Below, in pieces: positions 11,206 to 20,643 of a DNA stretch of 64,000 nucleotides (position 1 is its first letter; the number at the start of each line of letters is the position of its first letter). Under the pieces are notes generated by a model. It was not told the origin of the DNA. It worked only from the letters and a program-made list of their open reading frames with translations, and made no database searches. Origin of the DNA: Adineta ricciae (lineage: Eukaryota; Rotifera; Eurotatoria; Adinetida; Adinetidae); assembly GCA_905250025.1 (NCBI GenBank), contig CAJNOJ010000274.1, positions 1 to 64,000 on the forward strand. The letters run 5' to 3'. Position numbers and translations under genes: made by a program.

Positions 11206-12433
11206 TTATGCATTTAGCTCTTTGTCAAGATTTGTCAACCAATTTTTAATAATTTCATTGATTTCATAAAATGATGCCAAATGACCACCATCAAGAATTC
11301 GAAGTTCTGCATTTGGATAACTTTCCGCCAGATATGTCGACATTTCCATATGAGCTAATTTATCTTCTTTTCCAGCTATAATCAACACTTTTCGCTTTGG
11401 TAATGATGGGAGTTTTTGCGGATCAAAACCCCAGTCCTCATGTAAAACATGTGCAACTGTATTGAATCCAATGATTGTTTTAGAAATACTCAAGCACATG
11501 TTTCTTGCCATCACATTGAGAACCCATTCCGATGGTTTATTTCTTTCCTCCTCCCATTTTCGCAGTTTAGTCTTTTCTTCATTATCCATTTGGTCAAATA
11601 TATGTGTTCGCAAGAAATTTTTCGCTTCATCGATATTCCGAGTTTTCTTTTGAATAAATGATCCCATAAGTCTTCTAATAGACGGAAAATAAATAGCTGG
11701 CATGCCAACTCCAAAATAATTTAACCAACTCATTCCAGTTGTATATTCTCGATGGTATTTAAACGGAGAAAAGCTCGAACAAATAAGTAAGGATTCAACA
11801 TTGTTAGCTTCAGGCATTACATCGGTGGATGTGCCAAAACATATTTGAGCGAAAACAGTTCCATAGCTGCCACCTGCAACAGTAATTCGTAGATTTTTAT
11901 AATCATTTTTTTTCAAAGATGCTAATAGTTGATGAATATCGTTGGGATATTTTGAAATCGATTGATTTTCAGGCCATGGTGAACTATTGCCCCAACCAGG
12001 AAGTGTAGGAGCAATGAAATGATACCCTATATCTTGGTAAAGCTTCGTTTCAATCGATGAGTCACCCACACCGAATACTCCATGAAAGAAGATGATAATT
12101 TTATCACTACTTGTGTCACCTGTTTCAGTATATGCTAATTGTCGACCATCGGAAAGCGTTACATACTTCTCNTTGATTTTCAGGCCATGGTGAACTATTG
12201 CCCCAACCAGGAAGTGTAGGAGCAATGAAATGATACCCTATATCTTGGTAAAGCTTCGTTTCAATCGATGCGTCACCCACACCGAATACTCCATGAAAGA
12301 AGATGATAATTTTATCACTACTTGTGTCACCTGTTTCAGTATATGCTAATTGTCGACCATCGGAAAGCGTTACATACTTCTCACCAGGAAGTCGTAGATC
12401 GTTAGAAACTGAAGATGCATCTGATGGATTCAT
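11206..12433 (-). CDS. Alpha/beta-hydrolase fold protein, haplotype Q, split by a contig join
   Basis: Same 338-aa protein as at 7814-8830, with the Ser (GGSYG), Asp and His (GGHLASF) regions intact. The C-terminal and middle parts are at 11206-12171. After the n at 12172 the N-terminal part is repeated and completed (12173-12433, starting MNPSDASS). The overlap 11962-12171 / 12173-12382 differs at one base, so one unit must be dropped to read the gene. It differs from the P copy at a handful of residues, for example a Met for Ile in GVG(I/M)PAIYF and LPGEKY instead of LPDEKY. It shows no disabling mutation apart from the assembly break. Confidence 0.8.
11962..12382. repeat. 210-bp near-exact overlap around single n at 12172 (assembly join)
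   Basis: Bases 11962-12171 recur at 12173-12382 with one substitution (GAGTCAC against GCGTCAC near 12060/12271). The duplication starts and ends inside the hydrolase frame and shares haplotype-Q-specific bases, so it joins two contigs of the same haplotype. Confidence 0.88.
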
Positions 12434-13023
12434 TTTCGAGTGATTTAAGCAACTAAAGATAGAAAAAAGCAGAGTAGTGTCATGAAAATCTCAATGACTA
12501 TCATCTCATAGTTGCACTCGTGATCGTGTTAGAGAAAAATAACGTCTAGAAGAATAGCTGAAACGGTCTATACTTAGGAACTGGAAGTTGTTGATGAAAA
12601 CACTAGCAGATGAAGAAATACAAAAAGAAGTAAATGAGTTTCGTATTATGCGTTAAACTGCGTCACGCAAAATAAAATCACTGTCTAGCGTCGAATTTGT
12701 TTGAACGAAAAGTGTTAATCTTAATGTATTCGATAAAGTGAAAGGAATATATAATTGATGGAGCAATGGTACTGACACGTTGACAATAATGACGCAGAAA
12801 AGAGAAAAAAAGTCAAACACGTGTCTCAGAGATGTCGCACATGCGCCTGTGTCATCCATACAGATTTTAGTTTTCTCCACAAGCTCTTTTGATCGGAATA
12901 ATTTCGATCGCGAATGCACCGATACGATGGATGTAATTAAAAATTTCCGAGAAATTCTATAACGTGTCCAAGTTATTCTGTATTCTTTTTGTCTTTTATT
13001 TCGTCAATACAGTAAAATATAAC
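12434..13023. other. Intergenic, hydrolase 5' side / phosphoesterase 3' side
   Basis: About 590 bp, conserved with 36942-37540. Frames on both strands (e.g. 12653-12919 minus) are open in both copies, but their lengths and starts differ and they show no domain. I treat it as non-coding, probably carrying the hydrolase promoter. Confidence 0.5.
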
Positions 13024-13665
13024 TTAGACGAGATGTTCAATAGTTCCTACTCCATTCTCATCAATCGATATTTTGAATTTCAACGGATCATTCAACGGTT
13101 GAGATGGAGACATAGGTGAAGATGCTGCATTGACAAGTAGAACTCCAGCTTCTTGCTGATATACCCCATAATCAGCATGAATGTGACCGAAAACTGACAG
13201 TAGAGGTCTGACTTTATCTAATCTTGATTTTAAATTAAATTCTAAATCAGGATGTGAATCGTTATGTGCATAGGGTGGATTATGAGTGATAACAACATGA
13301 GACTTTAATGGAATATCTGACCAAGATGAGTCACCTACGGGGCGCCATGGTACACCATAGATTCGAAGACAGTTATCAATAATGATCTCTTTGTTTTTCA
13401 ACACGGTTCCATAGTTAAGATCTACGTTTGTAATAGTTTCATGATTTCCACCAACAACTAATTTATAACGAAATGGAAGTTCTTTTAACCATTGATCAAA
13501 ATCTTCAAATGGTTGAGCACCACGACTAAAGTTTGTCATATCACCAGCATGAATAAGAATATCACCGGAATGAGTAGTTTTTAATCGATCGGTGAGTTGG
13601 CGATGCTTTTGATGCGTATCACTGACACAAACGACTATCCAAGATTTCGTAGAAGATGACAACAT
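13024..13665 (-). CDS. Calcineurin-like metallophosphoesterase (MPPED1/2 type), haplotype Q, 213 aa
   Basis: Single-exon frame with the complete set of dimetal-binding blocks in order: VSDTHQKHRQL (D-x-H), HAGDMTNF (GD), GGNHE, VITHNPP (H), and FGHIHADYG (GHxH). Size and the SDTHxxH / GHxHxxYG pattern match the metazoan MPPED1/MPPED2 (239AB-like) phosphodiesterases. These act on cyclic nucleotides or similar phosphodiesters in vitro; the substrate here is unknown. No signal peptide, so probably cytosolic. It lies 168 bp downstream of the M61-like gene on the same strand. Confidence 0.88.
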   Translation of the reverse strand: MLSSSTKSWIVVCVSDTHQKHRQLTDRLKTTHSGDILIHAGDMTNFSRGAQPFEDFDQWLKELPFRYKLVVGGNHETITNVDLNYGTVLKNKEIIIDNCLRIYGVPWRPVGDSSWSDIPLKSHVVITHNPPYAHNDSHPDLEFNLKSRLDKVRPLLSVFGHIHADYGVYQQEAGVLLVNAASSPMSPSQPLNDPLKFKISIDENGVGTIEHLV

Positions 13666-13832
13666 TCTTGCGTATACTTACTTAACAGACAATTGACAAA
13701 AAAACATTCTCTTTCAGTGAATCACATGTGGTGAATCATGGTACAACATCCCACCAATCTCATTTTACCGTGAGAGCTAGACGTTTTCGGTGTCTTTTCG
13801 AAAATTACATCATATGGTAAAAAGTCAATGAA

Positions 13833-15551
13833 TTACAACCACTTGTTTAAAATCGGAGTGACATCAACGTTGGTAGCATTCAGAAAGAAAAGAGGAAACT
13901 GTTTCATAGAAAATGGAGTGATATACTGGTGAACTTCTGACCATTGCATCAGGTAGATTATACCATCACGAAGACTTCTACAATAATGAAAACAATATAC
14001 GTAATCAATCTCATTTTCTGTTCCACTTACTTCCGTTTCTGTGTTTTTGATTGAATAAATTCATCGATCTCTTTCGCTAGTAAAGCGCCTCGCGAAAAGA
14101 CGTTCGTACCTGTTCGAAAATCAGTTGAATATAGAGATGATGCGATCATCGACACATATTCTAATGACATGTGCTTTATAAATAACGGTGTCGCATTAAA
14201 ATAATGTTCAAAACGATTCCTGATAAAATATTGCCGATATTCGTACGATTCATTTAATGGTAACACACTGGCCATGGCGTCCATCGCTATGTATTGACCA
14301 AAACCCTAAACAGTGTAAACATATATAGTACTCTCTCTACATACGATAAATAAATACTTCATTAAACCATATTGTGTCGATAACTGGCGTTAATTCAAAT
14401 GTGAATGGATAGTAGAATTTAGAAAATAATCGCTTTGGTATCCAAGCATGCTGGATATGATGTGCGAGATTATATTGGAAGATTTTGATTATTTCTTGTG
14501 TACTGTTTCTGTTTACACCCGAACCATACTGAACATTGATTGTACAACTATTCAAATGTTCTATACTGAAACCGTACGAATGCTGTTCATCCAATGGCAT
14601 AATCATTTCGATGGCCACTGTATAGAATAAAAATGGCATACTTTCATAGTATATCAATATATTTTGCATGGCAGATACACTCAAATCAGCAACCATACTA
14701 ACATTCAGATTATAAGAATCTTCCGTATAAGCAACTACGTAAAATGGCAATATTTTGTGAGCATGCTCTTCTTTGTCGTAAAGGATAGATAGAGAATGAA
14801 AACTCATATTTGGTCCCATATATATTTGTGAATCGGCTAAGTGATAGTAATTTTTCGCTAGGCCATACGCCTGTCCATATGGTAATTGACTAGTTGGCGA
14901 CAATGTTAAATGAATTGGCCAGTTCGATGGACTGCGAACATTCAACATGATAGGAAAATGCTCCTTCTGATCCATTTGTTCCAAATAGCCGAAGACAGAA
15001 TAGCCTAGAATACCTATATATCGATCAAGTCGTATTTTTGATGCATCACCAGCACTCAGTATCCCTTGCTCATGTTTTGTCAAATCAATCGAATACGATA
15101 TTGTTGATAGTGTTTCATTCGGTAAGCATTCCACTGACCACCGTGGGCCGCTAATAGATTCTTTTTTTATTGGAATAAAACCTCCATTGAGACTGACGGC
15201 TGTTAAATTGTCGACGTAAAAATCATAGAATTCTAAATTGTAGCCAGAAGGAACAGAACGTGGCATTATGAATGTTTGTCTTCCAGTTAAATTAAACTCA
15301 GTCTTCTTATGAGGCATAAATTGAATATCAATATGGACAATTGTCGATCGAGTAGTATTGTAAGACACAGTATACACTGCATAGACAGTTGTTGAATCGA
15401 TGGATGTTGAAAATGAAGACGTCGCAAATATTACAATCGATACTACTAGGAAAGACATACTGCGTTTGTATTCGAATAGATTCATATGCGGTTTCAGAAA
15501 GAAAGTTGATGACAACGATTTACTTTCTGGAGTACAAACACAATTTTTCAT
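13833..15551 (-). CDS. M61-family peptidase homologue with degenerate zinc motif, haplotype Q, ~537 aa
   Basis: Exons 15551-14358, 14305-14031 and 13977-13833 (introns 52-53 nt, 538 codons). The hydrophobic stretch near residues 30-50 (MSFLVVSIVIFATSSFS) is a signal peptide or anchor; an internal Met (MNLFEYKRS) may be the real start. The middle and C-terminal parts follow the M61 (glycyl-aminopeptidase-like) plan: a zinc-motif region reading LAHHIQHAWIPKRL, then DTIWFNEGFGQYIAM across intron 1, then FSRGALLAKEIDEFI, KRKSLRDGIIYLM and a final segment like the C-terminus of bacterial M61 enzymes. The two zinc histidines and the downstream NEGF glutamate are kept, but the catalytic Glu of HEXXH is His. 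It is therefore probably a non-proteolytic pseudoenzyme, secreted or membrane-attached and N-glycosylated (many NxT/S). M1-type aminopeptidases share NEGF, but the spacing fits M61 better. Confidence 0.72.
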
Positions 15552-15868
15552 ATCAACATCGAGTATGCCACATTTTTTTTCACTTGAAGCGAAAGCATGT
15601 GCGCAGCTCAGATATGATAAAGTTTCAACAGAATAAAAAGAACGGTAAGACAGAAAGAGAATGTATGGGTGATTCAGCTAAAAATCAAGATCAGATGTCG
15701 CAAGCTGAATTCGTTTTCAGTCGTTCGTTTAAAGGATGGCAGTTTTTTTTATATATAAGATCAGACAGTCCAATTATAAATTAATTGAATCAGCAGTAGA
15801 ACAAATAGAGTGAATATGCTTGACGCAAGAGAAAAGACTTTATTTTGCAGTAAAAAATCGACGGGTGC
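15552..15868. other. Short intergenic spacer
   Basis: About 317 bp between the M61-like start and the granulin stop, both on the minus strand. The P counterpart (40067-40265) is about 120 bp shorter owing to a deletion. It probably holds the M61 promoter; no gene is visible. Confidence 0.5.
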
Positions 15869-17534
15869 TTATAATTTTATGCATCCACCGGATTTCTGAT
15901 TACATCTTGTACCGGTTGGACAGCAGTGTCGACCATCATCGCAACACACACCCTACAAAGAGATCGTCGATGATCGATCGGCAAGAACGAAGCAAAACCT
16001 TACATTATGATGAGCACAGCAAGCATATTGATCATCGTGTGACTTGCAACAAGTTTGATTTGATGGACAAACAATATCTGACGATCCACATTGAATAAAA
16101 TCTTGATGTTTTTCTGCTGAGATAGTTGAATTCAATTGACATGTGAGTTGTCGTTCATCGCAAATATATTTAAATGGACAACAGATCGAACCATTTGAAC
16201 CACAACAAACACCCTTTAATAGACTCTTGTTTTTTTTTGTCATCTAGTTTAGATAAACGAAGAACTTACTCGTGCGTATGGACAACATGAATAGGTAATT
16301 TCATTCTGATCTTTATTTGGACAACATGTAGAATTTAACGAACATTTAGTTATTCCATCGGGACAGGTTTGTTCTTGGAAAGCGGTTAACAAAATCATTT
16401 TTTGATTTGCAAGTTCGGTGGCATCGATTGCATCGAAATGTTTGATGCATCTTGAACCAGAGTCATCACATGAAAAACCATTTCCACAGCAATGAACTTT
16501 ATCCGAACAACACGATGCTTGCTGATACGGACAACAACCGTAGCTGCCATCTGTTAACTCACAACAGGTTGTATCCTCAGGACAAAAGGATTTTTCATCT
16601 AGAAATCAACAAAAGTCAGACCTCTTCGAAGGAGAAAAAAAAGGAAACTCACCAGGACATTGAACGGTTGATAATGAAAGTTTTGTTAAACTTCTATTGA
16701 TTGGACGAGCTGATTTTTTTGTAAACCATGGAATGGAGAGTCCTCGTTGACATTTGTTATGTTCCACATCACATGTGTATCCATGTGGACAACAATGACT
16801 ATGATCACTGCAGCAAACTGCATCAGCTAAACATAAAAGAGAAGATGCTTTTATTCGAACAATTCCAAGGAAAACCTACGCAATGGGCAGCAGCCGTATT
16901 CACCGGATTGTAATTCACAACAAGTTTCATCTACAATAAACGTTTTATTTTTGAAGTCGATCAATAAAATATTCAAACCATCAGCACAAGACATTTCACC
17001 ACCGGGACACACGACACCGTTGAGTTGATCAAATCCTTTTTGACATCGTCCATGTTCAACATCACATGTATAGCCATTTGGACAGCAATGAAGGTGATCA
17101 CTACAGCACACCGCACCAGCTATGAATGAATACAGTTTCAAAAAAGTTCCTATTTAATCAGAAAAAATGGCGTACGAATTGGACAGCAGCCATATTGACC
17201 CGTAGACAATTGACAACACGTTTCACCATCAGGACAAGAACTAACGACAAATATTTGATCTTTATTTTAAATATCTTCTTTCATTTACCTTTGACCATCT
17301 ATTTAAAAAGGGTAAGAAAATATTTGCGTAAATGAAATTGAATGATTTTACCTGGACATGGAACTGATCCTACTTGATGTAGATGAGATCCTAATGGAAA
17401 TGTCCACTAAATAAATGATCGAAGAAATTTTTCGGTAAATCATAGAAAAATGAAAATACAATTACATTAGTCGCGCATCCATTTGTCTGTGTAAAAATGA
17501 AAGTCAAAGATAAGAGAAGAATAGTCGATTGCAT
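15869..17534 (-). CDS. Progranulin-like secreted protein with about five granulin repeats, haplotype Q
   Basis: Starts [16 protein letters not shown] (signal peptide) and is spread over several exons with short introns. It ends with [11 protein letters not shown] and a stop at 15869. Paired-cysteine granulin signatures recur: ...YGCCP...[18 protein letters not shown], then [55 protein letters not shown] and finally [18 protein letters not shown] count five granulin modules with linkers of 20-40 residues. Granulins are secreted or lysosomal growth-factor-like proteins released from a precursor by proteolysis. The fourth module departs from the consensus most. I did not refine every splice site, so outer coordinates are firm and inner exon borders are not given. 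Confidence 0.85.
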
Positions 17535-17843
17535 CCTCGCCGAACACTTTCTTTTATTAACTGATCAGCGAACGATTTGTTTTCACTTATTTCTCATACG
17601 TATAAAGAACGTTTTCGTAACCAGTGGAGGATAACAAATAAAAGATGTCGCTGATTATTGAATATATTCAGAATAACGAATGTCAATAAAAACGAAAGAA
17701 AATGAATTCTGATGAAGTCTCTTTTGTGCTCAGATTACATTCTTCGTATGTCTGCCTCTGCCTTTTCTTTTCAATCAAATCAAAAGTACTTATTTGCTTT
17801 GTTATAAGGCACGAAGAAGGCGAATTTTTTATTGAAAAGAACA
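17535..17843. promoter_or_regulatory. Divergent promoter interval granulin / Cys-rich peptide
   Basis: 309 bp between head-to-head start codons of the granulin gene (minus) and the small Cys-rich gene (plus). The same 309-bp spacing is kept at 41924-42232. It must hold both 5' UTRs and promoters, but I cannot point to specific factor sites. Confidence 0.4.
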
Positions 17844-18140
17844 ATGAAGACAATTTTACTTCTCGCCGTAATTTTTTCCTTCTATATTGTCAACGTTCAA
17901 TCTTTTGGCTGCGATTGTTCATGCTGTACGGGCTCTGGTTGTTCATTAGTTTATCTGGGTACACTTAAAGTTCCAACATGTGCAAGTACAACATGTACAG
18001 ATGCATGCAAAGCATCGTACACACAATGTTTGCTTGGATCATCAAGTGCTGTTTGTTCCGGAAAGATTATTTTCGACTTTTATACAAATCTATTTATCAT
18101 CATTTCAACATTTATATTCGTTTTAATTCTCAACAAATAA
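17844..18140 (+). CDS. Small Cys-rich secreted or anchored protein, 98 aa, haplotype Q
   Basis: Begins MKTILLLAVIFSFYIVNVQS, a good signal peptide. A compact domain with about eleven cysteines follows (GCDCSCCTGSGC, TCASTTCTDACKASYTQC). The last ~20 residues are hydrophobic (LFIIISTFIFVLILNK), suggesting a C-terminal membrane or GPI-type anchor signal. The start is chosen because the P copy has the same Met preceded by different sequence. I do not recognise the family; it has no similarity I can name to known toxins or antimicrobial peptides. It is conserved in both haplotypes with essentially only synonymous change in the mature part, which argues for a real gene. Confidence 0.7.
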   Translation: MKTILLLAVIFSFYIVNVQSFGCDCSCCTGSGCSLVYLGTLKVPTCASTTCTDACKASYTQCLLGSSSAVCSGKIIFDFYTNLFIIISTFIFVLILNK

Positions 18141-18471
18141 ACAGATTTTCTTTTCCTTTTTTTTGCAACTTTAACAGTTGATTATACTGAGAAAAATACA
18201 ATAGATTGTATGGCTATGACAGTAGTGTCAAACGCGAAATTTGAATTCAATTATTCGCGTATTCATCACCTTCCGAAGCACTCTCAATAGAATAGTTGAA
18301 TTCAAGTTATGCATGTGTATTAAAACTGAGTGATTTACTGGCAATTCTAAAACACGATTTTGACGAGGAGAATGTGATTAAGAACGATTTATTGGATTAA
18401 TTACATAAGCACAACACTAAATAGAGTTTTTCAGCTGAGAATAAAGTTTCATGTCTGATAATGGTTTAGTA
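18141..18471. other. Convergent spacer
   Basis: About 330 bp of 3' UTR between the Cys-rich gene and the 7TM receptor. No other feature is seen. Confidence 0.5.
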
Positions 18472-19564
18472 TCAACGAATTGGAACATTGGTTTGAGTAC
18501 GCAATGTTGTACCTTGATACATTGCACGATCATTTTCTTTTTCAATTCCGAAAGAACGTTTAAATTGCCGACGAAATCCGGAATTAGTAAATAATAAGAT
18601 ATAGAAACTTGATGCGAAAAAAACATATGACAATAAATGCGTTGATTCAGTAAAAATTTTCTCTCCAGCTTTCTGTAAAGGTGTTTTAGGCCAATCATCA
18701 GTTATACTTGTATAAGCTAACTCAACTGCATATGGCACATACGTTATCACAACAAGTACTGATTGTAATAATAACATGATGGTTAGTTTTGAGCTCATTT
18801 GTGCAAGAAGAGTTGCATTTTTGTTTAAATTGTGTGCTTGAGGTGAGATATCATCTGCTGTTGGATTAATACGTCGTTCGATTATTTCTCGAACACTTCG
18901 AATTAAAAGAAAAGCAAATATGAACATAACAACTGGTGGCAAGATAGCTGATGTAGCGACTTCAAACCATTCATCCCATTCAACGTATATATTCGATGTT
19001 GACTTTGGTCCACAACTTCCATTTTCGATTCGATATAAGACAAGACGATGACTGATCAATAAAAACCAAAATATCAAAGATGCGACAATCATTTTGTATG
19101 CTAATGAAGGACGATTACTCCATTTTCGAAAATCTTAATAGAGAAAAGCATTTTAGGAAATGTTATTGTAGATTATCTGCAGCTTTACTGTGTGATCGTC
19201 TCGTTGACAGAATCCGATCAATCGTCCCAAATGAAAAGAGCGTAAATGAAATTTGGTTTCCCCAAAATGAAAAAAATTGACGAGTCTTACACAGAGCCTC
19301 GTAACGCGTTAACAAAGGAATACCAAAACCTTTTTGAAGTATTCTCGTCATAAGAACGAAATTGAAATAAATAAAATCCATAATTGACTGAGAAAACAAA
19401 TAAATTGAAAACGCATGTGCGCGAAATGATCGAGAACGGAATACAATCAGATTCCCAATGCTGCCAATATTACCTGCTACCCATAGAAATAACCCAAAAT
19501 ATATATTCAAGTCGTAAGGAGCTAATAATAAGCTATTGCTAACACCATGCGTTGTGTTGCTCAT
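18472..19564 (-). CDS. Rhodopsin-like 7TM receptor, haplotype Q, 345 aa
   Basis: Exons 19564-19189 and 19133-18472 (55-nt intron, 346 codons). Hydrophobic helices include NIYFGLFLWVAGNIGSIGNL (TM1 with the GN of class A receptors), AHAFSIYLFSQSIMDFIYFN (TM2), a Cys-containing TM3 ending in IDRILSTRR (DRY replaced by DRI), an extracellular loop with SCGP, then TM5-TM7. TM7 ends in YILLFTNSGFRRQFKRSF, where the N-x-x-Y motif is lost but the helix-8 FRRQF pattern is kept. It resembles the peptide-receptor-like class A GPCRs that are greatly expanded in bdelloids; the ligand is unknown. Confidence 0.82.
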
Positions 19565-20643
19565 CGTCGACGGATATGCGTCTGTCTTTCCGTAACAGAA
19601 AAATGAAAAATAGACATTCTTTTGATTCTCAATAATTTATAGGGAGAGAATATTGAAAGAATGACTTTGGGATCTTATTATATCGAAGGAACTTCATCCT
19701 AATAATTAAAACGACAGGTCCATTGATAGGTTGAGGTGAAGTATTCTTTATACTATACATTCGTAGTTCTTCGTACGCCTAATGCAGGGAATTTTCAAAC
19801 TAATTCTAGTCAATAATATCTCGCATATTACTGGAGAAGCTACACTGATTAAATGAGAATATTAGTATGTCGACTGAAATACATAATCAAATTTTCGCCT
19901 TTAGCGTCCTGAGTTTCTATTTGTTAAAAATCGAGTAAACCGTATGAAGTTCTTCTAAAAAACAGAATGCCGTCATTAAATTAATCACGAACGAAGGAAC
20001 ACAAAAATTTGAATTATTTACCGTGAATGTAGAGTATTTCAATTCAGTAAACATACTTTCTTTCGATTTTCACTATGACAGTTATCGGACAGAGAAAAAT
20101 TTTTATTTAATATCGGTTGAATACTCAATTTAGCTTCAAAATTTCTAGAACAAACGTTGAATTATGGGTTAACTGCGTGATGACACAGCCGCTTCAATGA
20201 AATTTCTCTATCTCTTTCTGATTTACTCTTGAACACATCTGTCCAAACAAATAACGATGACACTTCATCCAGCACCGACAAGTAAATTATGCTGTATTAA
20301 TTCAAACACAAAATTAGAAAGTATGAATAACAAGCATTGCACTTTGAAGATTAAATTAGTAAAAGGTCTTTAATCATACTTGCAGTAGAAGAGAAAACTA
20401 GAATCTTTCTACCGTTGAATAACATACAACGTCACCAAACACAAACCGTATCCACTTTGCATTGTTCTATATTCGATAACGAGAATACTTGAGCAACAAG
20501 ACGTTTTTATTCTTTGATTATAAGCATGCACATATGTACAACGTGAATCAATCAATTCTGGGCTAGTGTAAAGCAATAAAAGAAAAAAAACGAATGTTCT
20601 CTCATTCTTCGAAGTTCATGGCATGCGTATGAATGCATTTCGT
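19565..20643. other. Intergenic region between 7TM receptor and pepsin-D8C gene
   Basis: About 1.1 kb, AT-rich and conserved with 43958-44964 but with scattered indels (about 60 bp around 20410-20470 is absent from the P copy). No frame, RNA or repeat is recognised. Confidence 0.5.

Noticed and set aside
12653..12919. Minus-strand 88-aa ORF (108 aa in the other copy)
   Set aside because: Open in both haplotypes, but with different lengths and starts and no domain or signal peptide; likely chance frame in promoter/UTR sequence.
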